In this document: positions 46,107 to 56,300 of the stretch, one piece after another
Numbering within the stretch: position 1 is the stretch's first letter
How the letters are laid out: every line of letters starts with the position of its first letter
The notes under the pieces: generated by a model
Told to the model about the DNA's origin: nothing
Database searches by the model: none
The model's input: the letters and a program-made list of their open reading frames with translations, nothing else
Translations under genes and position numbers: made by a program
Origin: Proteiniphilum acetatigenes DSM 18083
GTDB lineage: Bacteria; Bacteroidota; Bacteroidia; Bacteroidales; Dysgonomonadaceae
Direction of reading: 5' to 3'
Length of the DNA stretch: 64,000 nucleotides
Assembly: GCF_000380985.1 (NCBI RefSeq)
Contig: NZ_KB905695.1
Span: 62,001-126,000, forward strand

Positions 46107-47621
46107 ATGAAACTAAAATATTTATTTCCATTATTCATTGCAACAGTTGTCCTGATGACAAGTTGTGCCGATGAGGATGCTGTGACGTTGCTTGATGAAA
46201 TTCAGGTATCGTCGTCATACGTGTCTATTCCTGAAGGGGGTGGTTCTACAACTATTACTGTAACAGCTAAGGAGAGCTGGACGGCAGAGAAAGTTACTAC
46301 CGAGAAAGATCCGGTTGAATGGCTGACGATCTCTTCAACCAGCGGAAGTGCCGGTGAATCAGAACTTACATTTACTGCTCCATCTGCCATAGATGGTCGC
46401 ACTGCGGAGGTTTTACTTAGCAGTGCCGGTAAAACGCAGAGAATTAACATCATCCAGGGTTTGGCAAAGATATCCGAGGCCACGGTGGCTGAAGTGAACA
46501 CAGGTCCCGACGGAAAAACTTTCCGGGTAACGGGAGTTTGTACGTCAATAGCAAATACGGAGTATGGTAATTGGTACATAACCGATGAAACCGGCTCCTT
46601 GTATATCTACGGAACGCTTGATGCGAAGGGTGGAACAAGAAATTTCCTGAGTCTTGGTCTTGAAGTGGGAGATGAAGTAACCATTGAAGGACCGAAATCT
46701 ACTTACGCCGGATCACCTCAAATGGTGAATGTAACGGTTCTCGATATCAACAAATCACTTGTGAAGGTTGATTCTGTTGAAAACGAAGTGCTTCCTATCG
46801 AAGGTGGTGAGTTCACAGCATACCTTACCTGTAAAGGGCAAGGCGTATCGGTAGAAATTCCTGAAGATGCCAAGTCCTGGTTGTCCATTTCGTCTATCCA
46901 ACAGGCCGGAACGAATGCAGTTGTGAAATTCAAAGCCGCTGCCAATGCCGGTGGAGACCGTGGAACCACCATCACATTCCACACCACTGACGGGGATAAA
47001 GACTATACAACACAAGCAACGCTTACCCAAAAAGGAGCGATTGTGAAAGCAACTGTTGCAGAGTTTCTCGCAGCTGTAGTTGGTGACACGCAATACCGTT
47101 TGACAGGTGTGATCACCAATATAACCAATACTACATATGGCAATTTATACTTGAGGGATTTCTCCGGTGAAACGTATGTGTATGGTATTCAGGATTTCAA
47201 AGACAAAGGCTTGAAAGTGGGTGACATCATCACAATTGTCGGAAAACGTGCCGAATATAATGGTACTCCTCAGGTTGGTGGAGCCGTTCTGGAAAGCGTT
47301 ATTCCTGTAACTGCCGCTACCATTGCCGAGGTGCTGACCAAACCCGATTCCAGTACAGATTACTATATGGTAACCGGTGAAATTACATCAATTACTAATC
47401 CGGACTATGGTAATCTTTATTTGAAAGACGGCGACAGCGAGATTTATGTGTATGGCTGTTATCCGGGTTATGGTGCAACCGGCGATTTTAGAAAAGGCTT
47501 GATAGCTGCCAAAGATATCAAAGTTGGAGACAGACTCACCGTTATTGCCACGAAGGGCTCTTATCAAGGAGTAGTTCAACTTGCAAATGGTATTTATTTC
47601 AGCCACGAAAGTGCAGAGTAA
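46107..47621 (+). CDS. BACON/OB-fold repeat surface lipoprotein
   Basis: 504 residues from ATG 46107; the frame is open from 46047 inside the receptor gene, but MKLKYLFPLFIATVVLMTSC is the lipoprotein signal (Cys20). The domain order is BACON (about 32-118), OB-like (125-215), BACON (222-310), OB-like (314-400), OB-like (403-500). Each OB-like unit carries TVAEV or similar, VTG.ITSI, YGN.Y..D and I/YVYG, in the style of Bacteroidetes DUF5689 or YhcR-type OB domains. These are thought to bind carbohydrate, mucin or nucleic acid. It likely sits on the cell surface as partner of the Oar-like receptor. Ligand unknown. Confidence 0.8.
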   Translation: MKLKYLFPLFIATVVLMTSCADEDAVTLLDEIQVSSSYVSIPEGGGSTTITVTAKESWTAEKVTTEKDPVEWLTISSTSGSAGESELTFTAPSAIDGRTAEVLLSSAGKTQRINIIQGLAKISEATVAEVNTGPDGKTFRVTGVCTSIANTEYGNWYITDETGSLYIYGTLDAKGGTRNFLSLGLEVGDEVTIEGPKSTYAGSPQMVNVTVLDINKSLVKVDSVENEVLPIEGGEFTAYLTCKGQGVSVEIPEDAKSWLSISSIQQAGTNAVVKFKAAANAGGDRGTTITFHTTDGDKDYTTQATLTQKGAIVKATVAEFLAAVVGDTQYRLTGVITNITNTTYGNLYLRDFSGETYVYGIQDFKDKGLKVGDIITIVGKRAEYNGTPQVGGAVLESVIPVTAATIAEVLTKPDSSTDYYMVTGEITSITNPDYGNLYLKDGDSEIYVYGCYPGYGATGDFRKGLIAAKDIKVGDRLTVIATKGSYQGVVQLANGIYFSHESAE

Positions 47622-47683
47622 GTAATACGAAACCATATACCATAAGCAATGTAACACGCAGCATAAGTTGCGTAACAGATAAT

Positions 47684-47718
47684 AAAAACCGCGTAACAAT
47701 TATTGTTACGCGGTTTTT
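47684..47718. terminator. Bidirectional terminator between the BACON gene and flavodoxin
   Basis: A perfect 16-base-pair stem with a 3-base loop: AAAAACCGCGTAACAA, TTA, TTGTTACGCGGTTTTT. The A-run on the left and T-run on the right let it act for both converging genes. It is 62 bases after the BACON gene and 128 bases after the flavodoxin stop. Confidence 0.9.
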
Positions 47719-47846
47719 ATTGATAGTGTGTCGTACATGATTGATAATTTAAAAGAGAGAAGAGTCCTTTATGAGGACTTGTGTCTGTTGATCTTTTCTA
47801 ATGAGTCTTACCGGAATATCCAGCAAATATCATCATTATAGGAATA

Positions 47847-48353
47847 TCAATCCAAATACGGTTTTAGTGAATTTACCCAGGCTTCTATTCTCTTGTCCGT
47901 TTTGTCGCTTTCGTTGTCTTCGTCCAGCGGTAATCCCACGAAAACTCCGTTCCGGAGAGCCTGGGAATCATCGAACGTATATCCTTCTGTAGATACTTCT
48001 CCCACGAAAGTACAACCTGTTTTGGTAAACTCATCGTAAAGAATGCCGAGTGCATCCACAAAAGTATCGGGATATCCTTCTGCGTCTCCCGTACCGAAAA
48101 AAGCAACGGTTTTTCCCGTCAGATCGACTTTCCCGATATTTGGAAAAAATGCTTCCCAATCGTCCTGCAATTCTCCGATACTCCAGGTGGAAGCACCCAG
48201 AATAAGTACGTCGGATTCTTGTAATTCTTCAGAGGATACATCTGCAAGGTCTTTTAATACGGGTGAATATCCGACCAGTTTTTCAGCGACTAACTGGGCT
48301 GCGTATTTTGTGTTACCCGTGCTTGAACCGTAAATAATAGCGATTGACTTCAT
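47847..48353 (-). CDS. fldA: Flavodoxin, long-chain type
   Basis: 168 residues. GSSTGNTKYAA (9-19) is the FMN phosphate-binding loop; LILGASTWSIGELQDDWEAF and VAFFGTGDAEGYPDTFVDAL are the FMN-clamping loops, the second with the typical GD..GYP. Length is that of long-chain flavodoxins. It is a soluble electron carrier, often made in place of ferredoxin when iron is scarce. It is transcribed away from the TonB receptor at 48528; the shared 174-base region has no Fur box I can recognise. Confidence 0.95.
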   Translation of the reverse strand: MKSIAIIYGSSTGNTKYAAQLVAEKLVGYSPVLKDLADVSSEELQESDVLILGASTWSIGELQDDWEAFFPNIGKVDLTGKTVAFFGTGDAEGYPDTFVDALGILYDEFTKTGCTFVGEVSTEGYTFDDSQALRNGVFVGLPLDEDNESDKTDKRIEAWVNSLKPYLD

Positions 48354-48455
48354 ATTTATTAATTATTGAATTTTTTACAAAGTAACACGATTTTATTCAA
48401 TGTCGCAATGACCAAAAATGATTACTTTTTACTGAAAAATTATAACTATTAGGGA

Positions 48456-48486
48456 TTGATATAGTCTATAATTGGTAGTAATTTTG
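48456..48486 (+). promoter_or_regulatory. Promoter of the TonB-dependent receptor gene
   Basis: TTG at 48456-48458 (approximately) and TAATTTTG at 48479-48486, an exact TAnnTTTG, with about 20 bases between. It would give a leader of about 35 bases. Confidence 0.55.
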
Positions 48487-48527
48487 CGTTCTTTTTAGGT
48501 ATCATACACAGTAAATAACATAACAGA

Positions 48528-50945
48528 ATGAAAACTACACATTTATTTTTATTATTGCTTGCGTTGTTGTATGTATCCGATGCTTTTTCACAGGCACAAA
48601 AAAGCGAGGGAACGCTTTCGGGATACGTACAGGATAAAAATAGCGAAGAAAGGCTGCCATCCGTTACCATCTTTGTAAAAGGGACTGCACAAGGGACATC
48701 CTCACGCTCCGATGGAACATTTACAGTGAAAAATATTCCGGAAGGAAAACAAACTATCGTCGCCCAATATGTGGGATACAAACCTCAGGAGATCGATATA
48801 ACGGTAGATGCCGGGAAAGATAACGAAATCCGTTTTGAACTGGAAGAAGACATGTTCAATCTCGAACAGGTGGTTGTCACAGGTACACGGACGCCGCATT
48901 TCGTAAAGAATGTCCCTATCCGTACTGAAGTGGTTACTTCCCAGTCGTTGAGGACAAAAAATGCCCAGAATATTTTTGAAGCGCTGGAAGCGATTCCCGG
49001 TCTCAGGGTCGAGAATCAGTGCCAGTTCTGTAATTTCTCCATGGTACGCATGCAGGGACTGGGCGCCGAACATACACAGGTACAGATAAACGGACAGCCG
49101 GTCTATTCCGGTTTGGCCAGTGTATACGGATTGGAGCAGATCGGAACAGGTGATGTGGACAGGATCGAGATTGTGAAGGGGGCAGGTTCCGCCCTTTACG
49201 GGAGTAGCGCCGTGGCAGGAGCCATCAATATTATTACGCGTGAACCGTCGGCAATCCCTTCTATTTCAGCTGATATCCAATTCGGGAATTATGGTACCAA
49301 TGCCTATAATATTTCTTCTTCCATGCGCAATGACAAAGGTAACATAGGGCTGAATGTTTATGCGCAAAAGGTCGACCATGACGTGATTGATGAAACGGGA
49401 GAGGGAGATACACGGGAAGAAGTGAAACAAAAAGATGGAGTAGCCGATCGTGTGGAATCGAAATTGCACAATATGGGCTTCAGCCTTTATGTGGATAATC
49501 CCTTCTTTAAGGACGATAAGCTTATCTTCAGGGGAAAAGGTATCAACGAAAAGAGGGCAGGAGGAACTATTACCGGCGACTATTATAAAAATCCGTTTAC
49601 CGATGGTACTGAGAATATCACTACTAACCGATACGAGGGAGAAGTAAACTATATAAAGCCTGTCGGAAAGCGTTCCGAACTGCAGTTCAACACCACTTAC
49701 ATAAATCACAACAGGGAAGCAACCAATGATTCTTTTTTGGGTGATTATATGGATACACACGACGGGGAAACACCCGACGTGCTGGATATGCGGCCCTATA
49801 TAGCCAAAGAAAATACCTGGGTATCGACCCTCAGTTTTAACTCAAGATTCGAAAATCATAACCTGGTCTTCGGAATGCAGTACTATACCACAAACCTCAA
49901 TGAAACCGGGATGTACACAGTGGTAGACGAAGCCAGCGAATATTATGGGAATGCTTATAAATCCATAGCCCGTAAACATGCCCGTGAAATGGGAGCATAC
50001 ATTCAGGACGAATGGAATGTGTCACCCAGGTTTACGGTGGTACCCGGTGTGCGTATCGATCATCACTCATCGGGAGAAGAATATAGTTCCGACAGGAAGG
50101 TATTTGATGACGATTTCCCGAAAACAAAGTTCGATGAAACGAGCTTTAATCCTCGTCTGGCGCTAAAATATCAACTGACAAGACAGATTACCCTAAGGGC
50201 AAATGCCGGAACAGGCTTCAGGGCGCCTTACGGGTTTTCGGAAGACCTGCACTTATGCAGCGGTTCACCCCGTGTATGGAAATCGTCTGAACTGAAAGCC
50301 GAGACATCACGCAGTGCCAATTTCTCTGCAGATTATTACGGCGATCATTTCCAGGTCAGCGCCAACCTGTTTTATACTTTCCTGAAGGATAAGATTGATT
50401 TTGCTGATGCCGATGATGAGGTGAAAAAACTGGGATATACCTACCAATGGGAAAATATTGATGATGCTGTGGTAAAAGGAATAGAGTTTATGGTAATGGC
50501 GAATCCGGCCAGAAATTTGAATTTGGGTGTGGATTTTGCATTGAATAGCGGAAAGTATAAAAATAACAGGGGAGACTGGGCTGAAACAGAATATGCGAAT
50601 ATCAGCCGCTACATTTCCCGCTTTCCGTCCACTACCGGAAGTGTAAAGATAGAATATTCGCCGAAGAGTTGGATGTTCACACTCTACGGTATCTATCAGG
50701 GCAAAATGTATATCGATTATATCAGCGAGACGGCTGAAAATTCAAAGATCAAAGAGACGGAGCCCTATATGACTTTCAACGTACGGGCCTCTAAACGTTT
50801 CGGACTATTCAATATCTATGCCGGAGCAAAAAATATATTCAATTATATTCAGGATGAGAAACACCTCGATGATGCGGCGTTTATCTATGCTCCTCTTTAT
50901 GGCGCACTCTATTATGCAGGAATTTCGATAAATATAAGTTATTAG
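48528..50945 (+). CDS. TonB-dependent outer-membrane receptor, substrate unknown
   Basis: 805 residues. Signal peptide (1-22), carboxypeptidase-regulatory-like domain (GTLSGYVQDKNSEERLPSVT), TonB-box-like EQVVVTGTR, plug and a 22-strand barrel ending INISY. The plug contains VENQCQFCNFSMVRMQGLG: two Cys three residues apart in a part that is usually Cys-free. A third Cys is in the barrel (LHLCSGSPR). The plug then continues IEIVKGAGSALYGSSAVAGAINIITREP, as in siderophore, heme, cobalamin or metal receptors. No SusD and no other transport gene is adjacent. Being divergent from flavodoxin hints at iron or another metal, by inference only. Confidence 0.85.
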   Translation: MKTTHLFLLLLALLYVSDAFSQAQKSEGTLSGYVQDKNSEERLPSVTIFVKGTAQGTSSRSDGTFTVKNIPEGKQTIVAQYVGYKPQEIDITVDAGKDNEIRFELEEDMFNLEQVVVTGTRTPHFVKNVPIRTEVVTSQSLRTKNAQNIFEALEAIPGLRVENQCQFCNFSMVRMQGLGAEHTQVQINGQPVYSGLASVYGLEQIGTGDVDRIEIVKGAGSALYGSSAVAGAINIITREPSAIPSISADIQFGNYGTNAYNISSSMRNDKGNIGLNVYAQKVDHDVIDETGEGDTREEVKQKDGVADRVESKLHNMGFSLYVDNPFFKDDKLIFRGKGINEKRAGGTITGDYYKNPFTDGTENITTNRYEGEVNYIKPVGKRSELQFNTTYINHNREATNDSFLGDYMDTHDGETPDVLDMRPYIAKENTWVSTLSFNSRFENHNLVFGMQYYTTNLNETGMYTVVDEASEYYGNAYKSIARKHAREMGAYIQDEWNVSPRFTVVPGVRIDHHSSGEEYSSDRKVFDDDFPKTKFDETSFNPRLALKYQLTRQITLRANAGTGFRAPYGFSEDLHLCSGSPRVWKSSELKAETSRSANFSADYYGDHFQVSANLFYTFLKDKIDFADADDEVKKLGYTYQWENIDDAVVKGIEFMVMANPARNLNLGVDFALNSGKYKNNRGDWAETEYANISRYISRFPSTTGSVKIEYSPKSWMFTLYGIYQGKMYIDYISETAENSKIKETEPYMTFNVRASKRFGLFNIYAGAKNIFNYIQDEKHLDDAAFIYAPLYGALYYAGISINISY

Positions 50946-51015
50946 AGGAAATTATCCAACTTAAGAAAGAACCGAAGAAACTATCATGATGTTTTCTTTT
51001 TTACAATTAAATCTT

Positions 51016-51048
51016 CGTGCCCGGTATTTTACCGGGTACGTTTTTTTT
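51016..51048 (+). terminator. Terminator after the TonB receptor gene
   Basis: CGTGCCCGGTA (51016-51026) pairs with TACCGGGTACG (51030-51040) through 11 pairs, one of them G-U, with a TTT loop, followed by eight T. Confidence 0.9.
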
Positions 51049-51149
51049 GTTGTTATTTATTTCTAATTAAAAATTTGCCCACAAAGAAAAAATGACGTTA
51101 ATTTGTTTTTCAATACCAAACCAAGTACAGAAAATCCGGGTTATAATAA

Positions 51150-51743
51150 ATGGTTTCTATTGATCTAAGTTGGAGGAGTTTTGTGGAAAAGGGAGATGAG
51201 CCCTCTTTTTCCATTATTTATAATAACCATGTTGATGATTTATACTCGTATGGAATTAGCCTGGGTTTTCAAAAGGAAATGTGTAAAGATGCTATACAGG
51301 ACACCTTCTATAAACTTTATATCTCTAAAGACAATTTGTCTTATGTGAAAAATGTCACCGCTTATATTTTCAAATCGTTCAAACATCGTCTTATAGATCT
51401 ATCCAGGAAAAAGATTAAAGAAGAAACCCTTGAATCTGTTGCTGAATCTTTTACTGTACAAGTAACCGTGCTCGATAATATAATAGACAGTGAAGATGCG
51501 GAGATCCTAAAGAAAAAAGTCACTTCACTTCTGAACGGACTGACCCCCAATCAGCGGGAAGTGGTCTACCTTAAATATATGATAGGACTGGGACATAAGG
51601 AAATAGCCGATGTGCTGGATATCCGCGAAGAGTCTGCACGTAAATTACTGTACAGGACAATGGAAAAACTACGCCAACAAGTCTCTGAAGAAGATTTTCC
51701 GGAAGTTCTAAGCATATTATCACTGCTGTTTCTGCTCCGGTGA
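51150..51743 (+). CDS. ECF-type RNA polymerase sigma factor (module 1)
   Basis: 197 residues. Region 2 is at about 20-90 (SLGFQKEMCKDAIQDTFYKL, then KSFKHRLIDLSRKK) and region 4 at about 125-180 (LNGLTPNQREVVYLKYMIG, then HKEIADVLDIREESARKLLY). It is the regulator type used with FecR and STN-containing SusC in Bacteroidetes. The FecR partner starts 209 bases later. It should direct transcription of the SusC/SusD genes at 53307-59382. A near-match to a -7 box (TTAATTTG) lies about 50 bases before the start. Confidence 0.93.
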   Translation: MVSIDLSWRSFVEKGDEPSFSIIYNNHVDDLYSYGISLGFQKEMCKDAIQDTFYKLYISKDNLSYVKNVTAYIFKSFKHRLIDLSRKKIKEETLESVAESFTVQVTVLDNIIDSEDAEILKKKVTSLLNGLTPNQREVVYLKYMIGLGHKEIADVLDIREESARKLLYRTMEKLRQQVSEEDFPEVLSILSLLFLLR

Positions 51744-51952
51744 TCTTTGTGAAAGAAAGTAATCTCTTAGATCCCTCCGAAAAGCCCATTCCTTATAAAA
51801 AACAGAGTACTCCACAATTTTGTGTCAATTTCATTTTCCGGAAAGCTCGATCATCTTTTAGTTTTCTGTGGAAAGTGTTAAATTTTTGATTTTTTTGTTT
51901 ATTTATGTCCACAAAAGAAAAACAAGTCCGTCATTAATATAAACAGATTATT

Positions 51953-53134
51953 GTGGATAATAAAAACCGGTTTTCTTACAGCGAGCATGATTTTCTTCAT
52001 AATGAGGATTTTATCAGATGGAGACTCCTTCAAACGAAGGAATTGGATGAATATTGGGAGAACTTTGTGAAGGAAAACCCACATCTGGAGAAAGTATTTC
52101 GTGAGGCTGTCTCCCGGTTTAATGCAATGCAGCTTAACCACTATCCTCTTTCGGAGACGGATAAGAAAAATATTTACAGGACAGTATTGGAGAATATCTC
52201 CCGCCGTGAAAAGCGCCGGAAGTTATCGCGTGTCTATTCCGTGGCTGCCGTCTTCCTGGCTGGAGCATTGATGCTTCTTTATTTTGCTTTGTTCAAAGAA
52301 GGAGACCGACTGCCTTTCATGGAAAATGCCGATACCATTATAGGACAAACGCTACCTGAGGAGGAGATATATCTGATATCGGCAGGAGAAAAGATCAATC
52401 TCTCCAACCATTCGCGTATCGACTTGATAGGGGAAGGAAAAGCATTGGTGACCGATAGTGCGGAGAAGAAAGAATTATTACTCACCGAGACCAGTCTCAA
52501 TAAGTTAGTCGTTCCCTATGGCAAAAGATCAAATCTCACGCTTTCCGATGGTACTGAAATATGGTTGAACTCCGGAACACAACTCGATTTTCCCTCCAGG
52601 TTCAACGGAGAGACACGCGACATTTATCTGGATGGAGAGATTTTTATTCATGTCGCTAAAAATAGGGAAGTGCCGTTTATTGTGCATATGCAGGGAGCAG
52701 ACATCCACGTACAGGGCACCTCTTTCAATATTTCGGCATACAGAGATGAAGTAAAGAAAACGGTAGTATTGGTAGATGGGAAAGTGATGGTTAAGACAGA
52801 TGATAACAGAATGGTTGAAATGATACCGAACGAGAAGATTGATATTACCGATAGAGAGATATCCAAGGAAATTGTGAATGTATCAGAATATATCAGTTGG
52901 AAAAGTGGGGTGTTAGAATTTAACAGAACACCGATGTCAGAGATATTAAAAAAAGTAGGAAGATACTATAACGTGCAGTTTGAGGAAACACCAGAAGTAG
53001 AATTGAATGCCCATACCTTTTCTGGTAAGCTATTTCTGTCGAGTAATCTGGATAGTGTCATGACTTCTGTCTCTATCCTCTCCTCTACAACCTATCTCAG
53101 GAATGACAATTTGATAAAAATCAGTAAAAAATAA
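51953..53134 (+). CDS. FecR-family anti-sigma factor (module 1)
   Basis: 393 residues with a GTG start at 51953; no in-frame ATG lies upstream of it before a stop. A cytoplasmic N-terminal part (about 1-85) binds the sigma factor, one transmembrane helix follows (about 93-115, VAAVFLAGALMLLYFALF), then the periplasmic FecR domain (VPYGKRSNLTLSDGTEIWLN, LDGEIFIHVAKN, VQGTSFNISAY) and the C-terminal DUF4974-type part (about 320-393). It relays the signal from the STN domain of the SusC encoded next. Domain order and length are standard. Confidence 0.93.
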   Translation: MDNKNRFSYSEHDFLHNEDFIRWRLLQTKELDEYWENFVKENPHLEKVFREAVSRFNAMQLNHYPLSETDKKNIYRTVLENISRREKRRKLSRVYSVAAVFLAGALMLLYFALFKEGDRLPFMENADTIIGQTLPEEEIYLISAGEKINLSNHSRIDLIGEGKALVTDSAEKKELLLTETSLNKLVVPYGKRSNLTLSDGTEIWLNSGTQLDFPSRFNGETRDIYLDGEIFIHVAKNREVPFIVHMQGADIHVQGTSFNISAYRDEVKKTVVLVDGKVMVKTDDNRMVEMIPNEKIDITDREISKEIVNVSEYISWKSGVLEFNRTPMSEILKKVGRYYNVQFEETPEVELNAHTFSGKLFLSSNLDSVMTSVSILSSTTYLRNDNLIKISKK

Positions 53135-53220
53135 TATTGATAAACAGAAGTAAAAAATGATGCCTATGAAATAAACCCAAAACGAGAATGAATAGAAAAA
53201 ATCAGAAAAAAGCGAAAAAT

Positions 53221-53244
53221 CGGACAATGCTGCCACATTGCCCG
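53221..53244 (+). other. Hairpin between fecR and susC of module 1
   Basis: CGGACAATG (53221-53229) pairs with CATTGCCCG (53236-53244) with one mismatch and a 6-base loop. No T-run follows, so it is not a normal terminator. It may mark processing or differential expression of sigma/FecR versus SusC. Confidence 0.4.
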
Positions 53245-53306
53245 ATCGTGCGAAAATTAATTTACAATTAATCCTATCAACGTAAACTAAAAATCATTAC
53301 AAATGT

Positions 53307-56300
53307 ATGGAAGAAATTATTAAATCTAAACAATTTGCATCTAAAAAATGCAACCGAAGTTTAAGGATCATGAAGATGTCTATATTCCTTTTCTTTCTCT
53401 GCATATTGGGACTTGCCGCAGAGAACGTATATCCTCAGCAGAAAGAGATTTCTCTCAACCTGAGAAACGTAACCATAAAAAATGCGATTTCGGAAATAGA
53501 GAAATCAAGCGATTATCTGTTCCTCATTACCGATGATGCCCAGGCTGAACTGAGTAAAAGAACAAGCATCAGGGTGAGTAATGAGTCTATACAGGCCATT
53601 CTGGAAACCATTCTCAAGGATGCCAATCTGGGATACAAGGTAGTAGAACGGCAGGTTTCGCTTTATAAGATTGATTCATCTACACCCAAAACCGACCAAA
53701 CTGCGCAAATCGATGAGCCCAGACAACAAAGAAAACGAATTACCGGGACTATAAAAGACAGCGAAGGGTATGCCATTATTGGGGCAAATATTATTGAATC
53801 AGGTACAGTAAATGGGACCGTGACCGATATGGACGGACATTTCGTGCTGGATGTTGAGCCGGATGCTATGATATCGGTTTCTTATATTGGTTATTTAACC
53901 CAGGAAATCCCGACAGCCGGCAGGACTCTTCTCGAAATTACATTACTGGAAGATACGCAGGCTCTTGAGGAACTGGTCGTTGTTGGATACGGTGTGCAGA
54001 AAAAACGGCTTATCACCGGTGCTACAGTCCAGGTGGACGGGGATAATCTTACCAGACTGAGCACCACCAGTGCCTTGGGCGCATTGCAAAGCCAGGCTCC
54101 CGGGGTAAATATAACCCAGTCTTCCGGTATGCCGGGAGAAGGGTTCAAAGTCCATATCCGTGGTATTGGTACAATAGGAAATTCTACGCCGCTCTATGTG
54201 ATTGATGGTGTGGCAGGAGGTGACATTAACTTATTGAACCCTTCCGATATTGCATCTATTGATGTATTGAAAGATGCTGCCTCTGCAGCGATCTATGGTG
54301 CAAGAGCTGCTAATGGAGTTATTCTGGTGACTACCAAGAGGGCAAAGGCAGGAAAAACGGAACTGACCTACGATGGTTGGATGGGATGGCAGAATGTATA
54401 CAGGATGCCTTCGTTGCTCAATGCCAAAGAATATATGGCTATTATCAACGAATCCCGTTTTAACGAGGGTACTCCGTTGATTGACTTTGCCAAGGAAATC
54501 CCCAATCAGTATCAATTGATTATGGATGGATCCTGGAACGGAACCAATTGGTTGGATGAGGCAAGGAATGAAAATGCTATTACGCAAAACCATGCATTCG
54601 GACTGTTGGGGGGATCGGAAATGTCTAAATTTTCCATGGGGTTCTCCTATTCAGAGCAGGATGGTATTATCGGTAAACCTGTTGAACCCCATTTTAATAG
54701 ATATACAGCAAGGATCAATTCTGAACATGTTCTCCTGAAAGTGAAGGATTTTGATGCAATTACTATTGGAGAAAATCTAACCTACTCTTATAATACAAAA
54801 TCAGGTATTGGTATCGGAAATATCTATTGGAATGACGTACATAACCTGCTCGTCGGTAATCCTCTGATGCCCATATTGAATAGCGATGGTGGTTATTATG
54901 ATCAATCCAGTAAAGTGAGGGATGAATGGAACCTGCAGGGTGCTGCCAGCAATCCTCTGGCTGAGATGGTGTATCGAAGAGGGCAGAATCTTTCGAAAAA
55001 CCATATGCTCTTCGCTAATGTGTTTGCTGAAATTCAGCCGATTAAAAATTTGAAGTACCGTAGTAGTTTTGGTTACCGGATGAGTGCCTACACTTACAGG
55101 CAGTATACGCCCACCTATGAACTGTCGACTACTCTCACCAATGCAACGGATGACGTAAGTCAGAGTGCAGGATCGGGTTATAACTATACTTTTGAAAATA
55201 CGCTCTCTTACCTTTGGAATATAGATGACGTGCATGCCTTTGATGCCGTTATCGGGCAATCCATTGAAAAATGGGGTTTTGGAGAAGGTGTCGAGGGACA
55301 AAATTCCAACTCGTTATTCCCTGGTTCCTGGAAGCATGCATGGCTCCACAATACACAGGGTATTACTGCAAATGAGACCTCTGTGGGCGGAGAGCCGTGG
55401 GGAAAAGGTGCTCTTGCCTCATTTTTTGGACGTCTCAATTATAATTACAAGGAAAAATACCTCGCTACGATAATATTGCGAACCGATGGCTCTTCTAATT
55501 TTGCCAGAGGTCACAGATGGGGATATTTTCCCTCTTTATCCGGAGGATGGGTTATTAGTAACGAACCTTTTATGGAAAATAGCCATTCGTGGATGGATTT
55601 CCTGAAACTGCGTGCCAGTTGGGGACAAAACGGTAACAGTAGTATTGATCCTTTCCAGTATCTGGCAACCATTTCATTTGATAAGAAAAACGGGTACTAT
55701 TTTGGAAATAATAAAGCCGATCTGGTTACCGGTGGCTATGCAGATATATTGCCCAATCCGGATGTTACATGGGAAACCTCGGAGCAGTTGAACATCGGTG
55801 TAGACGCGCGTTTTGCAAATAGTCGTCTTGGTGTGACTTTCGACTGGTATAATAAAACTACCAAAGATTGGTTAGTGGTGGCACCTATTCTGGCATCCTA
55901 TGGAACAAATCCTCCTTATATCAATGGTGGTGATATTAGAAACAGGGGGGTGGAACTTGGTCTGGACTGGAATGACAGAGTGGGTGATTTTACTTATGGA
56001 GCTAATTTTAATATTGCCTATAATAAGAACGAGGTAATCCGTATTGCCAATGCCGAAGGGATTATTCATGGGGCAGAGAATGTACTCAGTCAGGGAACCA
56101 AGGAGATGTACCGTGCAGAAGTCGGTTACCCGATTGGTTATTTCTGGGGATTTAAGACTGCCGGCGTATTCCAGAATGCAGAACAGGTAGCCTCCACCCA
56201 AGCCAAGTTGGAAAACGCACAGCCGGGTGACCTTATCTTCATGGATACAAACGGCGACGGTGCCATTACCGATGCAGACAAGGTGATGATTGGAGACCCC

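Noticed and set aside
48354-48527. Fur box in the flavodoxin-receptor region
   Set aside because: No palindrome close to GATAATGATAATCATTATC was found; iron control remains only an inference from the genes.
51953-53134. GTG start of the first FecR as a sign of a broken gene
   Set aside because: The frame is complete from the sigma-binding part to the end and module 2 has the same layout, so GTG is simply the start codon.
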